A stretch of 64,000 bases of DNA from Bacteroidota bacterium (GCA_023437305.1 JAEZGN010000021.1:310001-374000); one strand, 5' to 3'; counted from the first letter of the stretch, positions 1-9,759 are shown. Notes: generated from the letters alone by a model not told the origin. Numbers and translations: made by a program.

Positions 1-33
1 GAGTATCTCTACTCCGCCAAGATATGGGTTATT

Positions 34-1251
34 TCAGCTATAATATATCTCAAACAGCCTTGTACGCGCCAACAGACATGCCCCTACAACGCCGGCTTTA
101 TCTTTTAGCTTCGAGATACTAATTGTTGAATCTTTATTTACAAGGTTTAGAGAGTATTTTCGTATTGCAGTTTTGATAGGTTGCATAATATAATCCTCCG
201 TCATAGAAACAGTTCCACCTATTATAACCATCTCAGGATTAAATATATTAATCAGTCCGGCTATTTGCTCTCCCAATTTTCTACCTATCTCCTCTACTAG
301 ATCTATACAGAGGACATCCTCTTTATTTACAGCAGCTATAATTTCATCCAGCGTAACATTATCTCCTTTTAATATCTTCTCCGACAGCAAAGAAGAACCT
401 CCCTCTTGAGCCAATTCGAATAAACGACGATGCATAGCATGTCCCGAAGCCTCTGTCTCAAGACACCCTTTTTTACCGCAATGACAGATAATTTCATTGT
501 CATATATTTTCATATGACCAAACTCTCCGGCAAATCCGGATTTCCCCGTATACACCTTACCATCAATGATTATTCCGATAGCAAGCCCCCAACTAACATT
601 TACAAAAATGATGTTTTTCTCGCTATTTACACACCCAGCAAGGTATTCTCCATAGGTCATGGCTCGCGTGTCATTATCTATGGTAACTTTATATCCGTTC
701 AATTTTTCGGATATAATATCAGCCAGCGGCCTCTCCTCAAAATAAAATATACTGTAACTGTAACCGGATTCAGGATTAACACGACCGGATATATTCACAT
801 TGATATTCAATATCTTATTTTTATCAACAGTCTGCTTATCTATAAAATCAAGAATTATGCTGCAAAGCTTGTTTAGCGCCTCCGGAGTATTTTGCATCTG
901 ATACGCCACACCCATCGTCAGATCTATCATATCCCCCTTAAAGTTTATAATACCTATATTTACAGCGGACTGCTTGATATCAACACCGATAAAATACCCC
1001 GACTCAGGGTTAAGCCCATACAGATTAGGATACCTGCCACCTGTTGTTTCCAGCTTTCCATAGTCATTTATATATCCGTCATCGTACATCTCACCTATAA
1101 GCTTCGTTACGGTAGGAATACTTAAATCCAGCTCTTTTGATAGTTCGGTTATCGTAGAGCTCCCATTCTGAATATAGTAGTTTATTATATTCTTCTTTAT
1201 CAGAGCACTTTTTGTACCTCTTTCAATCTCCTGAAGCAGTTGTATATTCAT
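34..1251 (-). CDS. ROK family transcriptional regulator (NagC/XylR type)
   Basis: Residues 1-75 form a winged helix-turn-helix (inverted-repeat MarR-like), with the recognition segment around ELSKELDLSIPTVTKLIGEM. The rest is a ROK sugar-kinase-like fold with the zinc motif CHCGKKGCLE and the sugar-site E/H pair in GEFGHM. ROK regulators sense a sugar or sugar phosphate in the cytoplasm and usually repress catabolic genes. I chose the ATG at 1251 (protein starts MNIQLLQEIERG). The 31-codon upstream extension to 1344 is hydrophobic, atypical for the family, and runs over a good -7 box at 1305-1312. The gene diverges from the DUF4434 protein and sugar porter, so it most likely controls them. 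The inducer cannot be read from the sequence. Its downstream end lies close to the window edge. Confidence 0.9.
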   Translation of the reverse strand: MNIQLLQEIERGTKSALIKKNIINYYIQNGSSTITELSKELDLSIPTVTKLIGEMYDDGYINDYGKLETTGGRYPNLYGLNPESGYFIGVDIKQSAVNIGIINFKGDMIDLTMGVAYQMQNTPEALNKLCSIILDFIDKQTVDKNKILNINVNISGRVNPESGYSYSIFYFEERPLADIISEKLNGYKVTIDNDTRAMTYGEYLAGCVNSEKNIIFVNVSWGLAIGIIIDGKVYTGKSGFAGEFGHMKIYDNEIICHCGKKGCLETEASGHAMHRRLFELAQEGGSSLLSEKILKGDNVTLDEIIAAVNKEDVLCIDLVEEIGRKLGEQIAGLINIFNPEMVIIGGTVSMTEDYIMQPIKTAIRKYSLNLVNKDSTISISKLKDKAGVVGACLLARTRLFEIYYS

Positions 1252-1304
1252 ATCTTTTTGATAATTATTGTATTTTTCTTGCAAAGAAATATCTAAGCAG
1301 AAAA

Positions 1305-1312
1305 CAAATATA
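1305..1312 (-). promoter_or_regulatory. Candidate -7 box for the ROK gene
   Basis: The minus strand reads TATATTTG, an exact match to the Bacteroidota -7 consensus TAnnTTTG. It lies about 55 bases upstream of the ATG at 1251. No good -33 TTTG is seen at the usual distance, so this is tentative. Confidence 0.35.
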
Positions 1313-1509
1313 CTAAAAAAAATTATTAACCATTTATTTCTCATCTCACCCCTTCTGCAATGAAGGATTTTGTCTAGATATTATCTCTCATGGTTTTCAT
1401 ATAACCAAATGCCGATTCCCTATTTGCGAGCGATAGATATTTATCAAACTGATATAATAAACATAAAAACCACAAACTATATATATAATTAATATTTTTA
1501 TTAAATACG

Positions 1510-1540
1510 ATTGATATAAAAAATATATTTACTACATTTG
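1510..1540 (+). promoter_or_regulatory. Candidate promoter for the DUF4434/MFS operon
   Basis: ATTG at 1510-1513 and TACATTTG at 1533-1540 are separated by 19 bases, which fits the Bacteroidota sigma-ABfr pattern (TTTG, 19-21 bases, TAnnTTTG). Transcription would start near 1547 and leave a leader of roughly 158 bases before the ATG at 1705. This leader is long enough for control by the divergent ROK protein. Confidence 0.45.
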
Positions 1541-1704
1541 TTTTTGAAAAACTAAAGACACTCTTCTTTCTCTATATATAAAATCAGGAAAGGATCATTA
1601 GACGTGGTGATTCTTGAAACTATTTAGAAGTGCTTACATTTATTTTATAAACATCAAGTCTTCTCGAATAATAAAATACAATATATTTAACCAAATGTAA
1701 TATA

Positions 1705-2808
1705 ATGGAAACAGATAACCGCAGAGATTTTTTGAAAAAGGTTGCAGTGGGCGGAATGTCGGCCATGGCAATTCCGGCTATTACCTCCTGTAGAGGTTCA
1801 ACCTCAACAGATAATAAAATATTAAAAGCTGACCCTTCTATTCAAAGCAACCTTATCGTACCCAAAGAAAATGGGATTCGAATAACAGGAACTTTTCTGG
1901 ATGAAGTATCCCACGATATACCTCATCAAAATTGGGGAGAGAAAGAATGGGATCTCGATTTTCGACACATGAAAAACATTGGGATCGACACCGTCATACT
2001 GATTCGTTCGGGATACCGCAAGTTTATCACATATCCTTCGAAATATTTATTGAAAAAAGGATGCTACATGCCTTCAGTAGATTTGATAGACATGTATTTG
2101 CGATTAGCTGACAAATACGGAATGAAATTTTATTTTGGTCTTTACGACTCGGGAGAGTATTGGGATACAGGCGACCTCTCATCCGAAATAGAACATAATA
2201 AGTATGTAATAGATGAGGTTTGGGAAAGCTATGGAGAAAAATATAAAAGTTTTGGGGGTTGGTATATCAGTGGCGAAATAAGCAGGAAAACGAAAGGGGC
2301 TATTGACGCTTTCTCCGCAATGGGGAAACAGTGCAAAGACGTATCGAATGGTTTACCAACGTTTATTTCTCCATGGATAGATGGCAAGAAAGCTGTTATG
2401 TCGGCATCAGGACAGTTAACCAAAGCCGAATCGGTTTCGGTACAAGAACATGAAAAGGAATGGGGCGAAATATTCGACGGCATAAAAGGTTCTGTTGACG
2501 CATGTGCCTTTCAGGACGGACATATCGATTATGATGAACTTGATGCATTCTTTAAGGTGAATAAGAAACTGGCAGACAAATACGGATTAAAATGCTGGAC
2601 AAATGCAGAAACCTTTGACAGGGATATGCCGATCAAATTTTTACCGATCAAGTTTGATAAACTTAGGATGAAACTCGAAGCTGCCAAGCGAGCCAATTAT
2701 GACAAAGCCATTACTTTCGAGTTTTCTCATTTTATGAGTCCACAGTCAGCATATCTTCAGGCAGGACATTTGTATAACAGGTATAAAGAATATTTTGATA
2801 TAAAATAA
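1705..2808 (+). CDS. DUF4434 domain protein, Tat-type lipoprotein signal
   Basis: The N-terminus has the twin-arginine motif RRDFLKK, then a short hydrophobic stretch and the lipobox-like AITSC with Cys29. Export by Tat and lipid anchoring are therefore likely. The body (about residues 55-365) has the TIM-barrel-like pattern of DUF4434: GTFLDE near the start, IDTVILIRSGY, then GGWYISGEI and a late FEFSHFMSP segment. DUF4434 proteins occur in Bacteroidota glycan loci and are suspected glycosidases, but I know of no proven activity. The gene is followed 17 bases later by a sugar porter and is probably co-transcribed with it, supporting a role in processing the glycoside whose sugar the porter takes up. 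Family assignment is from memory of motifs. Confidence 0.75.
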   Translation: METDNRRDFLKKVAVGGMSAMAIPAITSCRGSTSTDNKILKADPSIQSNLIVPKENGIRITGTFLDEVSHDIPHQNWGEKEWDLDFRHMKNIGIDTVILIRSGYRKFITYPSKYLLKKGCYMPSVDLIDMYLRLADKYGMKFYFGLYDSGEYWDTGDLSSEIEHNKYVIDEVWESYGEKYKSFGGWYISGEISRKTKGAIDAFSAMGKQCKDVSNGLPTFISPWIDGKKAVMSASGQLTKAESVSVQEHEKEWGEIFDGIKGSVDACAFQDGHIDYDELDAFFKVNKKLADKYGLKCWTNAETFDRDMPIKFLPIKFDKLRMKLEAAKRANYDKAITFEFSHFMSPQSAYLQAGHLYNRYKEYFDIK

Positions 2809-2825
2809 TAACAAAAATTAGTTTT

Positions 2826-4226
2826 ATGAATTCTAGTATAAATATAAGATATATCAGCTTCCTGTCTGTTGTTGCAGCATTAGGAGGTTTCCTTTTTGGG
2901 TACGACACTGCTGTAATATCAGGAACAATAGCGCAGGTGTCGGCACAATTTTCGTTAGATTCTCTTTCTCAAGGCTGGTATGTTGGCTGTGCCCTTGTAG
3001 GCTCTATATTCGGAGTAATGAGTGCAGGGGTTCTCAGTGATAATTTTGGTCGTAAAAGAACGCTATTGGTGGCAGCTATTCTCTTCACGATATCAGCTTT
3101 TGGATGTGCCATTTCATCCGATTTCGATCATCTGGTAATAGCCCGCATTATTGGAGGTATAGGCATCGGTGTGGTATCTATTATTTCTCCGCTTTATATC
3201 TCAGAAATTTCAGTTGCCGAATACAGAGGACGATTAGTTTCATTGTATCAATTAGCAGTAACAGTAGGATTTCTAGGTGCATATCTGGTAAACTATGGGC
3301 TGCTGAATTATTCGTTAAACGGAGCAGAGCAACTTACGAATCCAACATTATATCATATTTTCCATAGCGAGGTATGGCGTGGTATGCTGGGTATGGCAGC
3401 TATCCCTGCAATATTATTCTTTATTGTGATTTTCTTCATTCCCGAAAGTCCGAGATGGCTGATTTTAAAAAATCAGGAAACAAAGGCCAAATCTATTTTG
3501 GCACACATCTATGGTTCTACAGAATCGGCAATACATGAAATGAACGAGACAAAAAGAGTAGTAGGTAGCGAAACGAAAGCAAATTGGCGATTACTTCTCA
3601 AACCCGGCATAATGAAGGCCGTGCTTATAGGTGTGGCGATAGCCATGTTAGGACAGTTTATGGGAGTGAATGCCGTCCTTTATTATGGTCCATCTATTTT
3701 TGAGAGTAGCGGTTTGTCAGGAGATGACTCACTGTTTTATCAGGTGATTGTGGGATTAGTGAATATGCTAACAACAATTTTGGCTATATTCATTATCGAC
3801 AAAGTAGGACGAAAGAAACTGGTTTACTATGGAGTATCGGGCATGATCGTTTCCCTTCTTCTTATTGCGTTTTATTTCATCAAAGGAAATGATATGGGTA
3901 TATCAAACATATTCTTGTTAATATTCTTCCTTGCATACATCTTTTTCTGTGCGGTATCTATTTGTGCTGTTATTTGGGTGCTATTATCCGAAATGTATCC
4001 TATCAAAGTGCGAGGTCTGGCTATGTCAATCGCCGGATTCTCATTATGGATAGGCACATACTTGATCGGGCAATTAACACCTTGGTTCTTAGACAATCTC
4101 CGTCCCGAAGGCACATTTATACTCTTTGCGGTGATGTGTGTTCCTTATATTCTGATCGTTTGGAAACTAGTGCCTGAAACAACAGGGAAAACATTAGAAG
4201 AAATAGAAGAATATTGGGAAAACTGA
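2826..4226 (+). CDS. MFS sugar porter (XylE-like sugar:H+ symporter)
   Basis: A 466-residue, twelve-helix inner-membrane transporter with classic sugar porter signatures. GFLFGYDTAVISGT is in helix 1, NFGRKRT follows helix 2, PESPRWLI precedes the central loop, DKVGRKKL lies between helices 8 and 9, and PETTGKTLEEIE is at the C-terminus. Members import hexoses or pentoses (xylose, arabinose, glucose, galactose) with protons. The substrate is not decided here. It lies 17 bases after the DUF4434 gene, and a strong bidirectional hairpin follows, closing a two-gene operon probably governed by the divergent ROK regulator. Confidence 0.93.
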   Translation: MNSSINIRYISFLSVVAALGGFLFGYDTAVISGTIAQVSAQFSLDSLSQGWYVGCALVGSIFGVMSAGVLSDNFGRKRTLLVAAILFTISAFGCAISSDFDHLVIARIIGGIGIGVVSIISPLYISEISVAEYRGRLVSLYQLAVTVGFLGAYLVNYGLLNYSLNGAEQLTNPTLYHIFHSEVWRGMLGMAAIPAILFFIVIFFIPESPRWLILKNQETKAKSILAHIYGSTESAIHEMNETKRVVGSETKANWRLLLKPGIMKAVLIGVAIAMLGQFMGVNAVLYYGPSIFESSGLSGDDSLFYQVIVGLVNMLTTILAIFIIDKVGRKKLVYYGVSGMIVSLLLIAFYFIKGNDMGISNIFLLIFFLAYIFFCAVSICAVIWVLLSEMYPIKVRGLAMSIAGFSLWIGTYLIGQLTPWFLDNLRPEGTFILFAVMCVPYILIVWKLVPETTGKTLEEIEEYWEN

Positions 4227-4282
4227 TATCTTAAAAAACTATCCAGAATAGAAATATAATATTCTCATTGTTTCTAAAAACA

Positions 4283-4320
4283 AAACACTCGTAGCTCATA
4301 AATCACTACGAGTGTTTTTT
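4283..4320. terminator. Bidirectional intrinsic terminator
   Basis: The arms CACTCGTAG (4286-4294) and CTACGAGTG (4306-4314) form a perfect stem with an A-rich 5' side and a T6 run on the 3' side. It lies between convergent genes (sugar porter on plus, GH43-type gene on minus) and can serve both. Confidence 0.85.
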
Positions 4321-4349
4321 AGTTACAACTAAAACTACCAAAAAATCCT

Positions 4350-6101
4350 TTATAAAGCCTGAGCCCTAGTCCACTCAGATGTGCCATTCTCATTAATAGC
4401 CTCTATCGCAAAATAGTAAGGCTTCGTTTTATCCATACCCGCATAATAGTATTCATTTACATTATATACCATCACACAGTTATACAGTTTATCAGGCTGT
4501 TGCCCGATGTATATATTATAAGCATAAGCTCCATCTACAGGTTTCCACTTCAGCCACCCGTTACGTTTGTCTGTCATATCTGAGCGTAAGACAATGAAGT
4601 CTTCCACTGCTTTGGGCTTATCCCCTTTTCCTAATCCAAAAGCTCTGAATCCTGATATTGCAAACTTGCCGGTCGGCATATGTATATTTTCAAGTTTCAG
4701 ATAACGAGCCTCAACAGGCTTTGCCAACTCTACATAATCGTGAGGCACATCTTTCTGATTTTTACTTTTATCAATCAGCACGCTCCACTTCTTCCCGTCC
4801 AAAGAATAATAAACGATATACTGATGATATGTTCCTGTTTGCTTGCCCATAAGCTCTACATCCTGATCGGCATAATTAATCTGTATGGCGTGTACAGTAG
4901 AAATTTGCCCCAGATCGGAAATCAGCCATTCTCCTTTGTTCGCTGTTTGAGCACTCCAATATGTTTTGACGTTTTCGTCTACTATATTATTTGCATAAAA
5001 AGCCCCAAGAGTAGATGATACTTGCACTGGCTTATTATAGTTCAACAGCATCCAACCTGTAAATCGGCTCTGCAAATGATCTGCTTCACCATTTGGCAAA
5101 TAGTGAGGATAATCTCCAAATGCAGTATTACAATACATCACATCATCTTTATCGAATCCGGCAGGCCAAATACCAACACGACGCTCAAAGTTATTTTTCA
5201 CATTAATCACCATTGTAGAAGTATGCCAGTAGTTTTTCCAATTGTCCTGAAATGTGGCTCCATGTCCAGCACCTCTTATAAAACCTCCGGCCTTCATGCT
5301 TAGAGGAAGAGATACATGCTCAAAGTATCCTAGAGGACTATCACTGATTGCTACACCATCTCCATAGTGACTAAATTCGGTACCCGGACCACCCCACTGC
5401 AGGTAGTATTTCCCATTATGCTTTGTCATCCATGCACCTTCCATAAATGGCTTGAGAAAAGTGTTATCCATATGTTCTCCAAACCGATGCCAACCGATGC
5501 GCTCATCATCAAGCAGCAAGAGCTCCTTGCGCGTTCCTATGGGTTGAAAGTTGCTGCGATTGAGTTCTATGCCATACAACGGATACACATTACTACTGCC
5601 ATTATACATATAAAGACGCTCGTCATCGTCAACAAAGAAAGCCGGATCCCAGCCTCCGATGTCGAATCGTTCTACAGCTTTACTCCACTCATTACCCTTG
5701 GGGTTGGTACTCACCCAAATAGGAAAAAGGCGAGAATAAGTAGAACCGAACACACAGAGCGAATCGCCTTGTACCCATGCTGCAGGAGCACAAAGATCGT
5801 CCCACTTGTTTGGCGTATTGTCAATAGCCTCTTGTGTAAGGAAAGGACGTGATACAAAATGCCAGTCAGACATATCGCTACTCCACCAATACCCTGTCTG
5901 GTTAGTAGAAAACAAGTAGTAATCTCCTTTGTAATTCACTATTACCGGGTCTGCCGTAGCACGATGCTTCCCCCAAGTCAGAAAGTTGGGAATAGGGCCA
6001 TATCCATAATCAATATTGATAGGATTACAATATGTTTTTTGCTGTGCCGACAGCCAGAAAGTGGCTGTAATAAATAACAATAATATACTTAATCTTTTCA
6101 T
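4350..6101 (-). CDS. GH43-type glycosidase with discoidin and FN3 domains
   Basis: A signal peptide (about residues 1-20) precedes a five-bladed GH43-like propeller (about 22-340). Family landmarks are the likely base Asp51 in ATADPVIV, the pKa modulator Asp152 in GGWDPAFF, and the likely acid Glu221 in FMEGAW. An F5/8 type C (discoidin/CBM32-like) domain follows at about 345-490 and a fibronectin III domain at about 492-580. GH43 enzymes mostly remove arabinose, xylose or galactose; the exact subfamily is not clear to me. It is the last gene of the minus-strand PUL, 16 bases after the GH144 gene. In a beta-1,2-glucan locus a GH43 is unexpected, so it may trim side chains or have another activity. 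Confidence 0.8.
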   Translation of the reverse strand: MKRLSILLLFITATFWLSAQQKTYCNPINIDYGYGPIPNFLTWGKHRATADPVIVNYKGDYYLFSTNQTGYWWSSDMSDWHFVSRPFLTQEAIDNTPNKWDDLCAPAAWVQGDSLCVFGSTYSRLFPIWVSTNPKGNEWSKAVERFDIGGWDPAFFVDDDERLYMYNGSSNVYPLYGIELNRSNFQPIGTRKELLLLDDERIGWHRFGEHMDNTFLKPFMEGAWMTKHNGKYYLQWGGPGTEFSHYGDGVAISDSPLGYFEHVSLPLSMKAGGFIRGAGHGATFQDNWKNYWHTSTMVINVKNNFERRVGIWPAGFDKDDVMYCNTAFGDYPHYLPNGEADHLQSRFTGWMLLNYNKPVQVSSTLGAFYANNIVDENVKTYWSAQTANKGEWLISDLGQISTVHAIQINYADQDVELMGKQTGTYHQYIVYYSLDGKKWSVLIDKSKNQKDVPHDYVELAKPVEARYLKLENIHMPTGKFAISGFRAFGLGKGDKPKAVEDFIVLRSDMTDKRNGWLKWKPVDGAYAYNIYIGQQPDKLYNCVMVYNVNEYYYAGMDKTKPYYFAIEAINENGTSEWTRAQAL

Positions 6102-6117
6102 ATCTTAAAATAACACA

Positions 6118-7473
6118 TTACTTCAAATGAGGGGATTCATATCCCAATTTCTTCAATCCGCTTTGCACATCGGGATGACTCATAAACAGATTCCACAATA
6201 ATCCTGTTCGGTAATTTTCGAGCATTACCACAGTTGTGCCCTGATCTATCGCCAGATACTTCTGAGGATACCAGTTGTCAGTTTCACTAAAGGCATCATA
6301 AAAACCGTAAGGTCCCATCAATTTATCTCCCATGCTATAGAGTTTCCTCATCACTTTCATCGACTCTTCGGGAGTGTAAACAATAGAAGACAATGCGGCG
6401 GTAGGCGCTATCACCCCAAGGTCTCCTCTTTGGGTTGGCTCATGAGCCGCATATCCTTTTACCGAATAGCTGGCAGTCAGTCCCCAACAGTCATCACCAT
6501 AACCTTTATATCCTTTCGGGTTTCGGATACAGTACGCCCTGTTTATCAACGTATAATTTTTCATTTCTTCAAAATAATCTGCATACTTATCCTTTAGTCC
6601 TCTTGGGTCTAAGCCTAAGAAAGAATAATGTGCCCAGAACAAAGGCCCTACCTCTGTCCCCTGATAACGCATATTCAACTTGTAACCTTCTACCTCATGC
6701 GGGCCGATAATCTTTCCATTCTCTCCCCATCCTTGCTCATACACACTTGCAGGAACACCATGTGTAGGAGATGAAGCGGCAAGAATAAATGTTATAAGAC
6801 ATTCATTATAACCATGTATAGAAAAATTCATTTCCCAAGAATGCTCAGGACTCCAGTGCCAGTACAATTGGTTTGTACCATTGCGATGCCAGTTCCAGTC
6901 TACAGCCTTCCAAAGCCTATCGATACGTGCCGCAAGAGCTTTTTCTTCATCTGTTCCGTCTATATAGTATTGATGCACAGCAAGAAGCCCTTGAAAAAGG
7001 AATGATGTTTCCACCAAATCTCCTCCATTGTCTTTATCACTGAAACCTACTACTTTACCTGTTTCTCCATTCCACCAGTGAGGAAATACACCATGAAAAG
7101 AGTCTGCTTTCTCGAGAAAACCAATTATCTTATTAAATCTCTCTAAGCCTTGTGCTCTGGTGATATATCCCCGCTTTATGCCGGTGATAATGGCCATTAT
7201 CCCAAAACCACTACCACCCGACGTCACCGTATTTTTGTCATATTTGCCATAGTCTCCATCTACATGGAAACGTTCACGAGCCATACCGCTTGTAGGCTCT
7301 GCTCCATCCCAGAAATACTGGAATGTTTTCCGCTGTACTGTATCTATTAATGCTTCATCAGATATTGCAGGAACTTCTGCTGCTGCATTTTTATCTTTAT
7401 TATTAGCACAGTTTAATAGACAGAGAGCAAGTCCGGAAACAAAAATAGCCTGTATTATTTTCATAAGATTCAT
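6118..7473 (-). CDS. GH144 beta-1,2-glucanase-like lipoprotein
   Basis: The lipobox LLNC (Cys22) predicts a lipoprotein. Residues 38-450 form one alpha/alpha-barrel domain of the Glycoamylase/GH144 type, with FQYFWDGAEPTSGMA at the start, GSGFGIMAII, the acidic block DNGGDLVETSFLFQGLL (about 148-164), and late EGYKLNMRYQGTEVGPLFWA and APTAALSS segments. Characterised GH144 enzymes cut beta-1,2-glucan; some release sophorose and others longer sophoro-oligosaccharides. The start codon overlaps the stop of the upstream GH3 gene (TAATG), so translation is probably coupled. It is a shorter paralogue of the modular enzyme at 12005-14173. Whether this copy is endo- or exo-acting cannot be told here. 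Confidence 0.82.
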   Translation of the reverse strand: MNLMKIIQAIFVSGLALCLLNCANNKDKNAAAEVPAISDEALIDTVQRKTFQYFWDGAEPTSGMARERFHVDGDYGKYDKNTVTSGGSGFGIMAIITGIKRGYITRAQGLERFNKIIGFLEKADSFHGVFPHWWNGETGKVVGFSDKDNGGDLVETSFLFQGLLAVHQYYIDGTDEEKALAARIDRLWKAVDWNWHRNGTNQLYWHWSPEHSWEMNFSIHGYNECLITFILAASSPTHGVPASVYEQGWGENGKIIGPHEVEGYKLNMRYQGTEVGPLFWAHYSFLGLDPRGLKDKYADYFEEMKNYTLINRAYCIRNPKGYKGYGDDCWGLTASYSVKGYAAHEPTQRGDLGVIAPTAALSSIVYTPEESMKVMRKLYSMGDKLMGPYGFYDAFSETDNWYPQKYLAIDQGTTVVMLENYRTGLLWNLFMSHPDVQSGLKKLGYESPHLK

Positions 7474-9755
7474 TATTTCAACGTAAATCTTGCATTTTTC
7501 ACATCACGGCTATTGCCTCCGATCATTACATCAAAGTCTCCGGGCTCGAAAACAAAGTTAAGATCATAGTCATAGAACTTCAACATTTCGGGTGTTATCT
7601 TAAAGTTGACTGTCTTAGATTCTCCCGCTTTGATGAAAACTTTCTCAAAACCTTTCAGTTCTTTTACCGGACGGGTTACACTTCCCACAACATCGCGAAT
7701 ATATAGTTGCACCACTTCCGCTCCGTCTACTTTACTCTTATTCGTTACTGTTACACTAGCAGTCAGTTCTCCATTTGCATCTATCTGTGTCGAACTAAGT
7801 TTCACATCACTATAGTCGAAATTACTGTAGCTTAGTCCAAAGCCGAACGGATACAAAGGATCGTTTGATACGTCGAGATAATTGCTGCGGAATTTTTCAA
7901 ACCATTTACCATCAGCTAATGGGCGACCTGTATTTTTATGATTGTAATACAATGGTATTTGCCCTACATTCTGAGGGAATGTGGTAGTAAGCTTTCCACT
8001 CGGATTTACATCTCCAAACAGAACATCTCCAATTGCATAAGCTGCTTCAGTTCCGCCAAACCACACATTGAGTATTGCAGGAACATTTTCATTTTCCCAT
8101 GTAAGAGTCAACGGACGGCCTGTAAACAAGACTAAAACGACAGGTTTACCTGTTTTCAGCAATTCCTTTAACAAGCGTTGTTGAATATCAGGAATGCCAA
8201 TTTCGGAACGACTGCTCGACTCGCCGCTATACTCTGACGATTCGCCCAATGCAGCTATAATTACATCTGCATTCTTGGCAATTTGCAATGCTTCATTTCT
8301 TAATTCTTCTTCTGTACGTCCATCACGCTTCAGGTCTCTTCCAAAAAGAGTTGCCCTTTGTTCCAATACCGGGTCGGTAGTCAAGTTGCTACCCTTTGCA
8401 TATACTACATTCGCTTTGTTGCCAACCACCGCTTTTAGTCCGTCAACTACTGTTGTCGCTTTATTGAAATCTGCCGCTACACTCCATGTTCCGGGCATAT
8501 TTTCACGGGTATTTCCTAATGGCCCAACAACGGCAATCGTTCCCTTTTTACCCAAAGGCAACACATTGTCATTTTTGAGCAAAACAAAGCTTTCTGACGC
8601 TATCTTGCGGGCAAGAGCACGATGTTCGGGTGCATATACTTCTTTCTTCACCCTGCTCACATCGCAATATTTATAAGGGTCGGTAAATAATCCTAATTTA
8701 TATTTTGCTTCAAGGATAAGACGACATGCCCTATTTATATCTGCTTCGGTTACTTTCCCTTCATCTAACGACTTCTTCAATGTTGTAAGAAATCCTTCTC
8801 CAACCATATCCATGTCGATACCAGCACGAAGAGCACGAGCCGATACAGTTTGCAAATCGCCGATACCATGATCTACCATTTCGTTGATCCCTGTAAAGTC
8901 TGTTACCACAAACCCTTTGAATCCCCATTGTTTGCGCAAAACGTCTGTCATCAGCCACTTATTGCCTGTAGCCGGAACTCCGTCTACTTCGTTGAAAGAT
9001 GCCATTACGCTACCTACTCCCGCATCTACTGCTGCCTGATATGGGTAGAAATATTCATTGTACATGCGTTGGCGGCTCATGTCTACCGTATTATAATCAC
9101 GCCCCGCTTCTCCTGCTCCATAGAGAGCATAATGCTTTACACACGACATAATCTGATTGTTAGTCGTAAACGTTTTGTCTCCTACCCCCTGATACCCTCT
9201 TACCATGGCTTTGGCTATTTGTCCGCCCAAATATGGGTCTTCGCCATTGCCTTCAGATACACGTCCCCAGCGAGGATCTCTCGATATATCCACCATCGGG
9301 CTGAATGTCCAGCAAATACCATCGGCACTCGCCTCGATCGCTGCTATGCGTGCCGATTTTTCAATAGCATCCATGTCCCACGAGCAAGATAATCCCAATG
9401 GAATTGGAAATACTGTTTCGTATCCGTGAATAACATCCATCCCAAAAATAAGAGGAATGCCTAAACGACTTTGTTCGACGGCAACACGTTGCACATCTTT
9501 TATTTTTTCAACACCTTTTATATTGAAAAGGCCTCCGACAAGCCCTTTTTTAATCTTGCCTGCAATATCGCTGTTCTTTGCCTGTCCTGTAACAATATCT
9601 CCCGAACCCGGCAAATTGAGCTGACCTATTTTCTCCTCAATAGTCATTTTGCTCATCAGATCATCTATAAAGCGATCCATTTTTGTGTTTTGGTTCTGCT
9701 GTGCATTAGCCATTAGGGTACACCCAAGCAAAACAGTTGTAATAAGTTTCTTCAT
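7473..9755 (-). CDS. GH3 beta-glucosidase (BglX-like), probable sophoro-oligosaccharide hydrolase
   Basis: A signal peptide ending around ANAQQ precedes the GH3 N-terminal TIM barrel, the C-terminal alpha/beta sandwich and a fibronectin III-like end (about 670-755). The nucleophile should be Asp286 in GFVVTDF. KHY (207-209) and GRD (219-220) are the conserved substrate-binding motifs, and Glu512 in SGESSSRS is the probable acid/base. GH3 enzymes remove terminal beta-glucose. A Bacteroides thetaiotaomicron relative (BT_3567, as I recall) prefers sophorose, and the flanking GH144 genes suggest the same here. No lipobox is seen, so it is probably soluble in the periplasm. Four bases separate it from the next upstream GH3 gene. 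Confidence 0.88.
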   Translation of the reverse strand: MKKLITTVLLGCTLMANAQQNQNTKMDRFIDDLMSKMTIEEKIGQLNLPGSGDIVTGQAKNSDIAGKIKKGLVGGLFNIKGVEKIKDVQRVAVEQSRLGIPLIFGMDVIHGYETVFPIPLGLSCSWDMDAIEKSARIAAIEASADGICWTFSPMVDISRDPRWGRVSEGNGEDPYLGGQIAKAMVRGYQGVGDKTFTTNNQIMSCVKHYALYGAGEAGRDYNTVDMSRQRMYNEYFYPYQAAVDAGVGSVMASFNEVDGVPATGNKWLMTDVLRKQWGFKGFVVTDFTGINEMVDHGIGDLQTVSARALRAGIDMDMVGEGFLTTLKKSLDEGKVTEADINRACRLILEAKYKLGLFTDPYKYCDVSRVKKEVYAPEHRALARKIASESFVLLKNDNVLPLGKKGTIAVVGPLGNTRENMPGTWSVAADFNKATTVVDGLKAVVGNKANVVYAKGSNLTTDPVLEQRATLFGRDLKRDGRTEEELRNEALQIAKNADVIIAALGESSEYSGESSSRSEIGIPDIQQRLLKELLKTGKPVVLVLFTGRPLTLTWENENVPAILNVWFGGTEAAYAIGDVLFGDVNPSGKLTTTFPQNVGQIPLYYNHKNTGRPLADGKWFEKFRSNYLDVSNDPLYPFGFGLSYSNFDYSDVKLSSTQIDANGELTASVTVTNKSKVDGAEVVQLYIRDVVGSVTRPVKELKGFEKVFIKAGESKTVNFKITPEMLKFYDYDLNFVFEPGDFDVMIGGNSRDVKNARFTLK

Positions 9756-9759
9756 GTTT

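Larger units (their letters stand above)
1252..1704. other. Divergent intergenic region between ROK regulator and DUF4434 gene
   Basis: This is 453 bases of very AT-rich DNA without a convincing gene. It holds a candidate promoter for each direction (1305-1312 on the minus strand, 1510-1540 on the plus strand). Small AT-rich palindromes such as TTTATTTTATAAA near 1639-1651 could be operators, but they are too weak to assign. Confidence 0.6.

Noticed and set aside
1639..1651. TTTATTTTATAAA palindrome as a ROK operator
   Set aside because: The region is so AT-rich that a palindrome of this length is expected by chance, and no second copy supports it.
8850..9392. 180-codon plus-strand frame inside the GH3 gene
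   Set aside because: It is antisense to a full-length GH3 with all catalytic motifs and its translation looks like no protein family; a shadow frame.
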